DNA of 64,000 nucleotides from Pinus tabuliformis (Eukaryota; Streptophyta; Pinopsida; Pinales; Pinaceae), in contig CM062816.1 of the NCBI GenBank assembly GCA_031772625.1, positions 631,563,269 to 631,627,268 on the forward strand. Reading direction: 5' to 3'. This document shows, one piece after another, positions 54,511-64,000 of the stretch. The position numbers and the translations under genes were made by a program. Within the stretch, counting starts at the first letter, position 1. Each line of letters starts with the position of its first letter. A model generated the notes under the pieces. It saw only the letters and a list, made by a program, of their open reading frames with translations. It was not told the DNA's origin and searched no databases.

Positions 54511-55396
54511 GTATAACAACGATGAAAGAATCACATTGATTTTAGGAATCTTATTGTTTGGTCAATTTAGTGAGGTCTAAATTGCTACTTTTAAAATGTC
54601 AACCCGGTGTTCGTAAACTGACGAAGTGAAGTGTACTATATGTACTAGATAACCATTTCCTTAGTCTTTTGTCGTTTTTAGTTTTTTTAAGTTTGTTTTT
54701 GGATTTATCTTTCCCTAATGTGAGATGATGAAAAGGTGATAAAGCAAGTGAAATATGGATGATTATGGTGATCTCTAAGTGGTTTTTTCAAAACTTAAAA
54801 GAAATAAAGTTTTAAAATAACTGCAATGAAATCAATTCTTAAAAAGAAATAAAGACATCAAACAATGAACTAATGACATCAGCCCAGTATCTTTGTTGCT
54901 GAATGAAAATGAAAGTGAAATCTACACTAAATTCAATTAAAAGTAAGAACAAATAATCCACACTATTTCAACTCTTCAACTCAATCTTCCTTGTGAAAAG
55001 ATATCATGAAATGTTAAGCAATGTGAAATCTAAAAGAAGTTAAACTGCATAAAAGAAACTAATCACACTACTTTAACTCTCTTGACCTTTTGCCTTTCAG
55101 CTTAATTTACCCTGTGAGAAACAATCATGAACAAGTCAAGCAATGTGAGATCTAAAGCAAACTAAATCAAGCTATAATGAGTGATATTCTGGTTCCTAAT
55201 AAAGTTATTTGATTATAGAAAGAAACCATTAACAGATGAATAACATGATATCTAAGAGCAGAAAATAAATGTACAGCTTAAGGAAATGACAGTACTGGAA
55301 ATCAAACTTCAGAAAACAAGAGTCAGCGACAAAGACAAGATGATCTCGTATGCCAATAGTTATAAAAATAAAAGTTGAAAAATTGCCCCGGGCTGC
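54511..55396. other. Non-coding DNA with a two-copy ~110-bp repeat
   Basis: AATCCACACTATTTCAACTC (54955) to about 55060 is repeated at 55061-55170 with changes; both copies include AAGCAATGTGA and TCTAAA. No gene is seen. Bases 55392-55396 (GCTGC) would be the duplication of element C; its partner is outside the window. Confidence 0.55.
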
Positions 55397-56437
55397 TGTT
55401 GTTGGGAAAAGTATCCATTCAGAATGCCCCTATCCCACTCTAAGGTGTGATAGTGCCTTAGCAACAAACAAGGAAAACTAATGGAGTATTTCTTCTTTAT
55501 GAAATGTAAATGAGGAGAAAGGTTGTAACTAACCTGTGTCTTCCGCTAGTTTGTTGATCCAATCACTCCTCTCTTCAGTGGCTCTCAGCTCCTTGCTCCT
55601 TCACCGGCCCAGCTTCACCGAATTCCTGCAAGATCACAAGAGAGAGAAACTACACGAAGATATAGATATACATTCATAAAAAGCTCAAGATCAGATTAAG
55701 CTAAACATGTAAGCATAACAAAACATCATTGGTACACAACATGTAGGAGAAACTCAAATAGTTTATTGATAGAATAAGAAAGTCCAAGAGGAGATACAAC
55801 CAAGTGAGTTCCGATCCAGCATCTACCTCCCAGCAAAGGAATCCCTTCCTCTCCTCCAACAAAGCATAAATCACCTAATGTACTAATCTCAATCTCAAAC
55901 CAACAACAATTCTCTGCAAAGTACAAAATTCCAGCCTCTAGATCTCCAGGATGAGGGATCCATATATAGATGTAAGCAGAGAGGATGAGTCAGCTTATGT
56001 TTTGAATTGTGGCTTTTCTTTGTCAGTTCTTGTTTCCACTTGGAGGTTGAGAGCCTCTTACTCATCACTAGTCGAATCCATTGAGGCAAGTGTCATTGGA
56101 GAAGATTCTGGAAGCTTCCATGGTCTTTCCACCTCGTTGAATGAGCTTGCCATTTGTCATTTCCCGCTCAGCGCACCCTGGTAGTGCATCCAAGGGCGTT
56201 TCAACACACCTAGCCAGTGCATTTGGGTGCTTTGCAACGCAGGTAGCTAGAAGAGCATCTGAGTTGATCCTGAATTGACTGTTTCTGAGTGGTTTTTGGT
56301 GGAGAACTTCTGGGAGAAGCTGTCATTGGTTGACCTTGTTCCTTTAGGAGCTGTAACAAAATCTTTAGGGACTTTGGATCCCTTGAATTATGGACATTTC
56401 ATGCTTATAGCTGTAAGGCACAAAAATGTCTATAACA
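55397..56437 (-). repeat. 3' LTR of element C
   Basis: 1041 bp. On the minus strand it starts TGTTATAGACATT and ends in CCCAACAACA. Related to the 1065-bp LTR of B throughout, including GAGTGGGATAGG near the end. It is flanked inside by the purine tract (56438-56452). Confidence 0.9.
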
Positions 56438-56452
56438 GTTGCCCCCTAAAGT
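56438..56452 (-). promoter_or_regulatory. Polypurine tract of element C
   Basis: On the minus strand ATACTTTAGGGGGCAAC precedes the LTR; compare CTTTAGGGGGCATC in element B. Confidence 0.75.
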
Positions 56453-58350
56453 ATGAGGTCGTTTATCGGGTGAAATGCTTTATTAGGAGGATCCGAAGTT
56501 CTTTCAATGCTGGGAGGAGACCTGTAATAAGATACAATACAATACTTTATTTTTCATACTTTTTTCATGATCTAGCTGAGGTGGGCATTCCCATGCTTAG
56601 TTTTATAAATTCATTTTTTTGTACATAGGACAGACAATTGTCTGATGGTAGACTGATGATTTTGATGAAATCATCATCCTTTTGGTAGGATGATTATCTG
56701 TGTTGCAATGTTGTACATGTCAATGTCTTTATTTTTTCTGAATATATATCGCAGCCTAGATGGATGAAACTAGATCCAAGGTCTTCAATCTTGTCCGATC
56801 TTCACTCTAAGTACAAGTCGATCCATGTGAGAAATGTTCTGAAGTCGAACATGGAAAGACATCGCTTGATTACCAGTCAATGATGTAAACCGTTAACAAG
56901 CGTGAGAGGAATCACCGATAATGATAATGACCCTCAAGGTACTGCAGTACAATTCACGTGGTGTGAATAAAGGACTTGGCGTCGAACACCACGCAAAATC
57001 TTTCGGTCGAAGGTCATTGATGTATACATGTCACCGGAAGTGAGAAACTTGCCATTGAGGCATGCAAGTTTCAAAGTACTGAAGGGGGTTTTCCTAGATC
57101 AACTTCTTGGATAATGAGCTGATGTCGACAAGAAGCGATCCGTCAAAGGAGGGCCTTGATGTATCCCACATCAGTGACACGGAACGGAGCAAATGATTTT
57201 GATGGAGGTGAAAACGATCTGATGATATATGGTTCAGGGTGGCGGTCATGAAAGAATGAAGGATAATGTATGGTAGTGGACGGGACACGGTTGACTTCTC
57301 TGGATGACTTCTCTTGAACATATCAGCGACACTTATGTGATGGATTGGTAGCATTTACCCCAAAGGTGGATGGTATGGCGAGACCATGGTGATGTGACCG
57401 GTGAATGAAACAACCCAACCCGACTCAGGCATGGAGTGGAAGTGTCATGTTCAAGAGCGACTTGCTACCAATAAAAGTTCTTTGAGTTTCTTCCCAATTT
57501 TCCCCAGTCATTGCTGACCAGTACCTCTTTATTTTTGTCAAGCTTGAGGAGGATAACATATGCTTGTTCTATAATTTGCCCTTCGGGCAAACCCATCGCT
57601 ATGTTTTAACGAGCCTAGCGATAGTGAAACTCGTTCTCGTCTAAAGACAAGTTTGTCGCTATTAATGTTTTTTAACGAGTCTAACGACAAAGATAACTCG
57701 GTCCTTTTCATTTTTAGAGAGTCTGAAAAGGTACGTAAAGTTAACTCCAAAAGTCCATTTTCGTCATCTAATCCCTTAAGTCCGAAAAAGTATAAAACAA
57801 TATAGAAGGGATGAGTTTTCGATAGTTTTAACGAGCCGAAAAAAACAAGCGCTCGATCTTTTTGTGCAATAATCCCTCAGGTCCAAAAAGATTAAAATCT
57901 AGAGGAGGGATAGCACTTCCGGTCGCTTTAACGAGCTGGAAGGCCAAAACTCGGCAATCTTTTCATATTTTACGAGTCAAATGAAAAGAGCTTAAAGAAG
58001 ACTCGTCTTTTGAGGAACGAGTGATAAAATGGGTTAGCAGCTGATTCCAGGTAAGGGTTGGAATTTTCCAATCACGGCAGTGTCACAAGGATGGCTAGTG
58101 AAATCACTCTTCGCAGCTGTTCCTCAAAATGGGTAAACAATCAAATGGGGGTGAATGATCGGCCAATGGAAAAGTGGAGGTGACGGTGCAAACATGACCA
58201 AGGCTTTAATGGCTGATAATGTTACATTCACGGTGGTTATTTACCGGAGGATAGTTCATTTTTTAACGAGCTTAAATGCGGGTTGAAACACTTGCTCGAT
58301 CTTATGTTTATTTTTTAACGAGCATGAACTATGTGCTAAAACTGCTCGAT
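56453..58350 (-). other. 3' untranslated region of element C
   Basis: Homologous, in reverse, to 13884-15797 of B, with no conserved reading frame. Includes the palindrome CAGACAATTGTCTG (56631-56644), the hairpin ATCATCCT/AGGATGAT (56673-56694) and the hairpin array 57576-58022. Confidence 0.78.
57576..58022 (-). repeat. Hairpin array, copy C
   Basis: The ten inverted repeats of the B arrays in the same order, in reverse orientation, from TTGCCC/GGGCAA (57576-57590) and ATCGCTA/TAGCGAT (57594-57622) to ACTCGT/ACGAGT (58001-58022). Stems stay paired despite substitutions, and loops again hold TTTAACGAG (reverse of CTCGTTAAA). Confidence 0.78.
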
Positions 58351-58967
58351 AACATGGTCTAATTTTGATTTTTTACCATAACTAGCTTTGCTCTTTTCAT
58401 AGATAGTATTGTACCCTCAATTGCTGCATAAAACTAGTTAGAAATGAACAACATTTGCTTGAAAATGAGATTAAAACCCTAATATTTCACTTTGAACTAC
58501 GTAAAAAGCAATTAAAAAGTGTTTTTACCTCTCATTTTACCATTTCATTTGAACTTGGTTTGTTGGAGCTTTGGAGGTGCCTCTTCCCCCTTGATTTTCA
58601 TCAGCTGATTTCGGGAGATTCTGTGGACGATTCTCGGTGCCGTCTGGACCAGGTAGGAGCTAAACCTGAGCTCTTTCATTTCATGGTTTCCTTTCTACAT
58701 TCTGTGCTTGATTTCCTATTTTTCTGAGCCCCTGGGGTTTGATGGGGTCGCTCTGCCATCAGCGCACCTTGGGCACTCGAAACGTGCGCTGAATGTCAAG
58801 CAGTATGAAGGCAGTTTGACCTTCAACGCAGGTGGAACACTGTGCAGGTGCGTTGGGCGCAGAAAAGGATTTTGTTGCACAGTTTTTGATGAAAATTTTT
58901 GCCCGTTTCTCATCAAAACCAAGATCTAACTCATCTCATGTTTGTTTTTCAGATATATTGGAGCAAA
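58351..58967 (+). other. 5' region and probable first intron of the antisense gene
   Basis: Contains a donor-like GACCAG|GTAGGA near 58650 and an acceptor TTTGTTTTTCAG ending at 58952, 15 bases before the ATG. The LTR motif words CAGCGCACC and CAACGCAGGTGG occur at 58758-58835. No protein-like frame is recognised. Transcription is inferred only. Confidence 0.45.
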
Positions 58968-60202
58968 ATGACCCTTACATGGCGAGAACGAGAACATGAA
59001 GAAGAGGACATGATTGCCCTACATGATCTGGTTACGGTGAACGCCCTGTGGAACTGTGGTCTGCTGAAGTTCTTCCGCATCTCTAGCATGAGATAGCAGA
59101 TCAACCTACTGCAGTATTTGCTCGATGCTTGGGATCCTATCAACCAAGTTTTCCAGATTAGGGGAAAATCTATCCCCTTGACCGCAGTAGACATTTACTT
59201 CTTGACTGGCTTGTCGAGGCGGGGTGCCCCCATCTCTTTGTCAGGTTCAGCCCGAGGGAGTGACTCTGTGAGAGATTATGTCCGCCAGTATTGCAGGGAA
59301 GGATCTCAGCCGAGTAAAGACGGCAAGATCATTATCCGTGTGGTTCCTGACAGGTCCCTTAGGTCTATCCTGTACACTATTGGTAGGATGGCCGGTAGTG
59401 CGTCTCTTCATGTAGCCAACAGATCCTATATGCAGCATGCCTTGGAGTGCCTCCAACCGAAAATATTCAACTGGTGTGATGTAGTACTTCTTCAGATGAA
59501 AAGTCAGTTGACCAAGGTAAAGGACGGGAGGTTGAAGAACTTTGGGTTCGGTTCTTTTTTGACCGCCTTTGCTTTGGACAAGATACCACTAATGCAGCCA
59601 CAGTACATTGCACTCGACTTGCCTTCTCCTACTGAACCATGCATGCAAAGATGGGTTGACCACATCTGTAGGCATGCTGGTCAATCCCAGATTTCTTTTT
59701 ATGATACCTTCTTCAGGTGGTTTGAGCGTCAGGAGATGGTCTATTCCGAGTATCCATATGTTGGCATGGACTTCCGGGATGATCCGGATTTAGTACTGTC
59801 GGACGGCGAGCAGTGGGGCGCTATTGGTAAAATCTTCGACCATATCATTGTTTACTGTTTTTATTCATAATGTCCTTGTGCTTTATTCTATCAAGACTTT
59901 AATCAAACTCATGTGTGCATACAGATGTTGGTCCTGTTCATCCAGTAGTTCGCCTGAGAGTGCCAGCCGCTGCCCCAGTAGGAGAGGCCGCTGGGAGGGT
60001 TATCCTTCGTGACCTTGATGTGGCCGAGACCCTTACAACTGTGCAGGAGTAGGTTGAGAGCCTTACTCTCGGTATTCCAGATGTGAGGATCGACGAGTTA
60101 CCTTTACAGTTGCAGCGGCATACTACTGGTGTGCCTAGACGATGGACTCGTCTCTTACGCATGATCGCACAGGCTGTGCATTGCTATCATGAGCATCACT
60201 AG
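58968..60202 (+). pseudogene. Antisense plant-mobile-domain-like gene inside element C
   Basis: ATG at 58968. The frame runs to 59826, then a GT-AG intron (59827-59924, GTAAAATC...GTGCATACAG) restores phase, and exon 2 runs 59925-60202. The total is 1137 bp (379 codons including stop). Two TAG codons interrupt it (59094-59096 and 60050-60052), each plausibly from CAG. PMD-like parts are VNALWNCGLLKFFRI, WDPINQVFQIRGKSIPLTAV followed by DIYFLTGLSRRGAPI, and WVDHICRHAG; the PLTAVDIYFLTGL block matches the usual TLxDVxxLxGL pattern of PMD proteins. Tat-group elements are known to carry extra antisense frames between pol and the 3' LTR. PMD assignment is by motif, not search. Confidence 0.7.
59827..59924 (+). 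other. Predicted intron of the antisense gene
   Basis: 98 bp with GT...AG ends, T-rich before GCATACAG. Removing it keeps the reading frame and extends the protein by about 90 codons (with one TAG). Confidence 0.65.
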
Positions 60203-60378
60203 ACTAGGGTGCCCCCTAGCATTTTGAGTTTTTGGGTCATGTGACCGATTTTGTCTTGGTTACAGAACATTATATGTAAACCATAAAAAGCTTATATATA
60301 TATATATTTTGATTTTCGGGGTTTTATTCTGGTTGAGTTATGTGATCCACATGTACAACATTGATGATATGTTTCTTT
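60203..60378. other. Spacer between antisense gene and aRNH (tail to tail)
   Basis: AT-rich, with a TATATATATATA run near 60292-60306. The two genes converge here. Confidence 0.5.
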
Positions 60379-60804
60379 TTATAAATGTCGCAAATGTCTA
60401 TCTAACACATAGTTTGCTAATGAGTCGGTTAATGTGTTTAAGTTTTTGGATATATGTTGGTATTGAATTAAATCAAATTGTCTTTCCAAAATCTTAACCC
60501 TTAGGAACATGGGATAAATGGCTGGATTTCGGACGGAATATATACCATTGAGTTGTAGTATTACGAGTTGTGAGTCTAGCCTGACGATTAGTCGGCGTAT
60601 ACCATGGGTGATGGCATCAGAGAGAAGTTCTATCAACGCGCTATACTCAGCGATGTTATTCGTTGATTGCCCAATACATACACCTCTGAAACTTACTAAC
60701 TCGCCGCTTGGATCAAAAATGGCCCAAGCTGCGGAGGACAGGTTCCGCGAACTACGACTCGCTCCGTCGGCATATCCAACACATGTCTCCAAAAGGTTTG
60801 ACAT
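60379..60804 (-). CDS. Second RNase H (aRNH type) of element C
   Basis: About 141 codons, uninterrupted. All four acidic positions of a type-I RNase H are visible: YADGAS (Asp), NNIAEYSA (Glu), VRLDSQL (Asp) and the last Asp in NTLTDSLANYVLD. It stands after integrase, separate from the degenerate RNase H of pol. This matches the additional archaeal-type RNase H described for plant Tat elements. It is the best preserved protein of element C. How it is expressed (own start, or end of the polyprotein) is not visible. Confidence 0.85.
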   Translation of the reverse strand: MSNLLETCVGYADGASRSSRNLSSAAWAIFDPSGELVSFRGVCIGQSTNNIAEYSALIELLSDAITHGIRRLIVRLDSQLVILQLNGIYSVRNPAIYPMFLRVKILERQFDLIQYQHISKNLNTLTDSLANYVLDRHLRHL

Positions 60805-60890
60805 CTAAAATCAATGTAAAAAGGTGGATTACTCGACCAAACGACCACTTTAGCGAAAAAAAAATACAACAAAAGAATATTGGTTACTAT

Positions 60891-61561
60891 TTAAGCATAG
60901 TAACGCTTGAGGTACAACCCATTATGAGGTTGCGCCAGTGGAATTTCGTCATAATCCATTAACTCGTAGGCTCCTTTTGCTAACACTTGTTTAACAATGT
61001 AGGGGCCCATTCATAAAGAATTAAATTTACCTGCTCCCAATTTATCGGATTCTCGGTCGTAAAGCAAGACCAAGTCACCTTCTGAGAAGACACGGGGTTT
61101 GACATTTTTGTCGAACTGCGCCTTGACTCGTTTCTTATGGGCTTCGTTAGCCAAAGCGACATCACGACGGGTTTCATCCAATTGGATTAATTCCAAGAAA
61201 TGGGCCTCTTCTTCTGAAGTTCCGGGGAGGAGATCAATTGCGAGTTTAAGAGATGAGATTTCACACTGACTGGTAAGACTGCTTCCAGGCCATATACCAG
61301 TTGGAAGGGTGTGAACCCGGTTGCATTCCTTACCGATGTTCGGTAAGCCCACAAGGCTGAGTACAGGATTAGGTTCCACCTTCTTTTGTGAACTCCGATC
61401 ATCCTTTACAACATATGCTTCAGGACCTTGTTGATCGCTTCAACTTGTCTGTTGGCTTGCAGATAATACGGGGTAGAGTTGTCGTGAGATAGCCCTAGCT
61501 TGGCAGCTAATTCAACCATCATGTGATTTCGAAAATGCGATCCATGATCCATAACTATAGC
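60891..61561 (-). pseudogene. Integrase core end and C-terminal part of element C
   Basis: After a TAG (61562-61564, where relatives read VPQAIV) the frame continues with DHGSHFRNHMM (second catalytic Asp) and ANRQVEAINKVLK (third, Glu; Gly to Arg before it). A TAA follows at 61406-61408, then LYSALWAYRTSVRNATGFTP. A frameshift near 61290 leads to CEISSLKLAIDLLPGTSEEE, ETRRDVALANEAHKKRVKAQ and RVFSEGDLVLLYDRESDKLG. A TGA at 61011-61013 sits where Trp is usual (MWMGPY), and the end at 60891 comes after NGLYLKRYYA. Confidence 0.86.
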
Positions 61562-63439
61562 CTATGGTACGCTGAATTTCGCGACTACATGATTGAAAAA
61601 GAAAAGGACAGCTATTTCACCAGTGTTATCTAATGTAGGCATCGCCTCGGCCCATTTGGTAAAATAGTCAACGGCGACTATAATATACCCATGCCCCCCG
61701 GTCGAGGTGGGGTTACATGTCATGAAATCGATGCCCCATTTGGCGAATGGCCCAACAGCAACTATTGGCTGTAAAGGTGCGGGTGGTCTTCTGATTTTGC
61801 TATCAAAAATTTGACAAGCATGGCAACTTCTGACTGCGATTATGCAATCTTTGAACATGGTTGGCCAGAAGTATCCTGCTCGTAAGATTTTTTGTGCTCT
61901 AGCATATCTAGATTGATGCCCTCCACACGCGCCTGAATGACATTCATTCAGGGCTTTTTCGGCCTCCTCATGGGTGAGGCACCTTCTCAGAACTGTATCG
62001 ATACCACGATGGTAAAGCGTATCACCGACGATCATGTAGTCTTTTGCTTGGTATCGTATACATTTTTGTTCAGAGTGAGAGGTACTTGGCCTGAATTTTT
62101 GGGTCTGGAGATAAATTATTATATCTCCATACCACTCATTGCTTGTAGATATCAGAAACAAATTCTCATCCACGATTGATTCTTCGGATGTTTCATCGTT
62201 GGACGACGATGGGAGATCGCACAATAATTCTGCGAAAACTAGAGCTTTCTTTGATTTGGATTTTACAAATTCCAGATCAAACTCTTGAAGGATTGCTATC
62301 CATTTTGAATATTTGCCTCCCAGCAACTGTCGCGACAATATATAAGTCATGGGGTTGCAATAAGACAAAATGGTATTTTTCCGAAAGAGGACATAGTGTC
62401 GAAACCTTTGTATCGCTTGAACAACTGCAAGCGCTAGTTTTTCAACATAAGAATACTTACTTTCTGTATCATTTAAGTTTTTACTTAAATAATATATAGG
62501 GTGTTCAATTCCATCGACTTCTTGAACTAAAACCATTGCGATGGTCGTATCTGCTGCAGCTAGATACAGGTTAAAATCTCTTTGATAATCGGGGCCGTAC
62601 ATTAATGATGCTTTCATCAAGGAATCTTTTAAAGCATCAAAGGAAGCTTGCGCAACCTGATCCCAGACGAAGGGTACCTCCTTTTTCAAAAGACGTGTAT
62701 AATCTTTAGCAAGTTCGACGTAATTTGGAATGAACCTCCTCAGAAAGTTTGCTTTTCCTTGTAGTTCCTGAACCTGAAGCAAATTTGAAGGTGGAGGCAA
62801 ATTTATGATTGCCTGTACCTTGCATGGGTCGAGACGAATCCCATCCTTGGAGACTACAAAGCCTAGTAAACGACTAGAACTGACGCAAAATACACATTTG
62901 TGTGGATTGAGTCGTATCTTGTAGTGTCGGCAACGTAGAAATATCGCTCTTAAATGTTGCGGATGATCAGTCCGCTTTCGCGAATGAGTCGGAAGGTCAT
63001 TGAGGTATGGTTGAATGATGTTCTTGATGTCATGGAAGGCATAATTCATTGCCCTCTGAAACGTCGCCCCTGCGTTCTTTAAACCAAAGGGTAATTTTCG
63101 ATATGCGAATGTGCCCCACGGACAAATGAATGCAGTCTTTGACTGGTCCTGTGGGAGGATATTTATTTGATTATACCCGAAAAATAAATCCATCAATGAA
63201 AAGATTTCGCATCCGGCGCATTCATCAATTATTTGGTCGATGAAGGGTGTAGGGTAGTTGTCTTTCAGACAAGCTTGATTTACATCCCTATAATCGACAC
63301 ACACTCTAATTGTCCCTTGTTTCTTCATAACAGGGACAATATTCGATACCCAATCAGTTAGAGGAACCGGGTATATGAAACCGGCATGGAGAAGTTTTTC
63401 AATTTTTTCCTTAATGGCACTCACTTTCTTGGGGTACAC
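61562..63439 (-). pseudogene. RT, first RNase H and integrase start of element C
   Basis: A 625-codon open frame. RT (~1-260): RVCVDYRDVNQACLKDNYPT, FSLMDLFFGYNQI (Asp84), FGLKNAGATFQRAM, then QPYLNDLPTHS, where the canonical YVDD is YLND (Asp147 to Asn). RNase H (~285-410): FNLYLAAADTTIAMVLVQE, lacking the usual DAS motif. The integrase zinc module (HSGACGGHQS ... CHACQ) and core start WGIDFMTCNP with YFTKWAEAMPTLDN end at a TAG. The Asn in the RT active site should abolish polymerisation. A degenerate first RNase H is a known trait of Tat elements with an aRNH. Confidence 0.9.
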
Positions 63440-63961
63440 CTACCTGAGCCGTTGTCTTACCAGTTTGACATCTGGCTACATCTTAATTTCGTGTTCAACG
63501 ATACTTGAGTCGATGCCTGGCATTTCACTATATGACCAAGCAAAGACATCTCTGAATTCGCGAAAAAGAGCGTTATATATTTCTAGTTCTGAAGGAGAAC
63601 AACATTTGCCAACATAAATATTCTCTACAACATCTGTTTTAGTCGAGATATTTATGGCTATAGTCTCTTCAATATTGGATAATTTTCGCTTGGAATCCAC
63701 CGTATTTACAGTATTTGATAGGAATTCAAAAACTGTAGGGTGATAAAGGTCATCCTGAGTATCTTCTTCATATTCTGGAAGAAGGGAACGATGGTGGCAA
63801 TCATTCCATGGTGTCCCTTCAATCAACATTGATTGTAGAATTCCTTCGTTGGTTCCATGCACTCTCGACCAAGGATCTAAAGGGGTACCATATTCTCTAG
63901 ACCTATCTACCCAAATGCTTGATGATCGTTGATTTGGGTTCGCCTCCCATGCCAGAAACAT
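63440..63961 (-). pseudogene. Protease-RT linker of element C
   Basis: Reads WVDRSREYGTPLDPWSRVHG, PWNDCHHRSLLPEYEEDTQD, VVENIYVGKCCSPSELEIY and FAWSYSEMPGIDSSIVEHEI, the conserved lead-in to RT. A TAG ends the long frame at 63476-63478 and a second TAG lies just before 63439 (RLR, stop, VYPKK). Homologous to 13410-13700 of B. Confidence 0.88.
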
Positions 63962-63970
63962 TGATTGCTA
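63962..63970 (-). promoter_or_regulatory. UAG-CAA-UCA readthrough context, copy in element C
   Basis: On the minus strand TAG CAA TCA separates the end of the protease frame (PSPIEIL) from the linker, in phase, as at 13407-13415 in element B. Flanking bases differ between copies; these nine do not. Confidence 0.6.
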
Positions 63971-64000
63971 CAATATTTCTATTGGGCTTGGGGGCAAAAC

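Larger units (their letters stand above)
55397..64000 (-). mobile_element. Element C: Tat-like Ty3/gypsy with aRNH and antisense gene, 5' end outside
   Basis: Minus orientation. The 3' LTR (55397-56437) and the 3' region (56450-58350) are diverged copies of those of B. Upstream in transcription order come a second RNase H (60804-60379), integrase, RNase H/RT and the protease-RT linker, running to the window edge. On the opposite strand, between aRNH and 3' region, sits a spliced gene. Multiple stops, one frameshift and an altered RT active site show that C is dead. RT after a linker with VFAWSYSEMPGID, the degenerate first RNase H and the extra aRNH fit the Tat branch. Confidence 0.9.

Noticed and set aside
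1..64000. tRNA, rRNA, CRISPR, bacterial-type operons
   Set aside because: None seen; the tRNA-like signals are primer binding sites, and the tandem repeats lack CRISPR spacing.

Overview
This is a nuclear window from a land plant, very probably a seed plant with a large, repeat-packed genome. The evidence is iMet-type primer binding sites, Ty1/copia and Ty3/gypsy families of plant type, a CACTA end, a hAT transposase of the plant DUF659 type and a plant-mobile-domain-like gene. A gymnosperm or other giant genome would fit, but the sequence does not prove it. I see no intact host gene, no rRNA or tRNA gene and no CRISPR. Almost everything recognisable is a transposable element, its decay product or a tandem repeat.

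Left third (1-22.1 kb): a four-layer nest. A dead Ty3 integrase (938-1745) is cut by a CACTA end (from 1746). The CACTA subterminal repeats are cut by a chromodomain Ty3/gypsy element A (1995-21615, minus strand, 5-bp duplication AATTC). The leader of A is cut by element B (7022-20742, plus strand, duplication CTCTG). B is a Tat-like element that has gag, protease and a linker but no RT, RNase H or integrase, and it carries three LTR copies because its 3' half is repeated.

Middle (22.1-40.3 kb): a decayed hAT transposase (minus), a ~208-bp satellite-like array (30.8-33.6 kb), a hairpin next to a 0.7-kb pyrimidine tract (34.8-35.7 kb), a ~163-bp array (35.9-36.7 kb) and a ~245-bp array (37.0-38.3 kb).

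Right third (40.3-64 kb): a Ty1/copia element D (40288-50304, duplication GTCTT) with 1599-bp LTRs. Its 5' LTR holds a 1525-bp solo LTR (duplication AATGG). It is followed by a tandemly duplicated segment with an unrecognised exon-like frame, and then by element C (55397 to beyond 64000, minus strand). C is a fuller relative of B with pol, a second (aRNH-type) RNase H and an antisense, intron-containing gene resembling the plant mobile domain.

The most interesting signals are in the B/C family. First, a UAG followed by CAAUCA, the tobamovirus-type leaky readthrough context, lies between protease and RT linker and is identical in both copies. Second, the 3' region holds an array of about ten small hairpins whose stems differ but whose loops share CTCGTTAAA or AGGGATTA cores, with similar hairpins in the 5' leader. 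Third, a palindrome and a hairpin near the 3' LTR keep their pairing between B and C. Most premature stops across the window look like C-to-T changes (CAG to TAG, CGA to TGA), as expected for methylated, silenced repeats.
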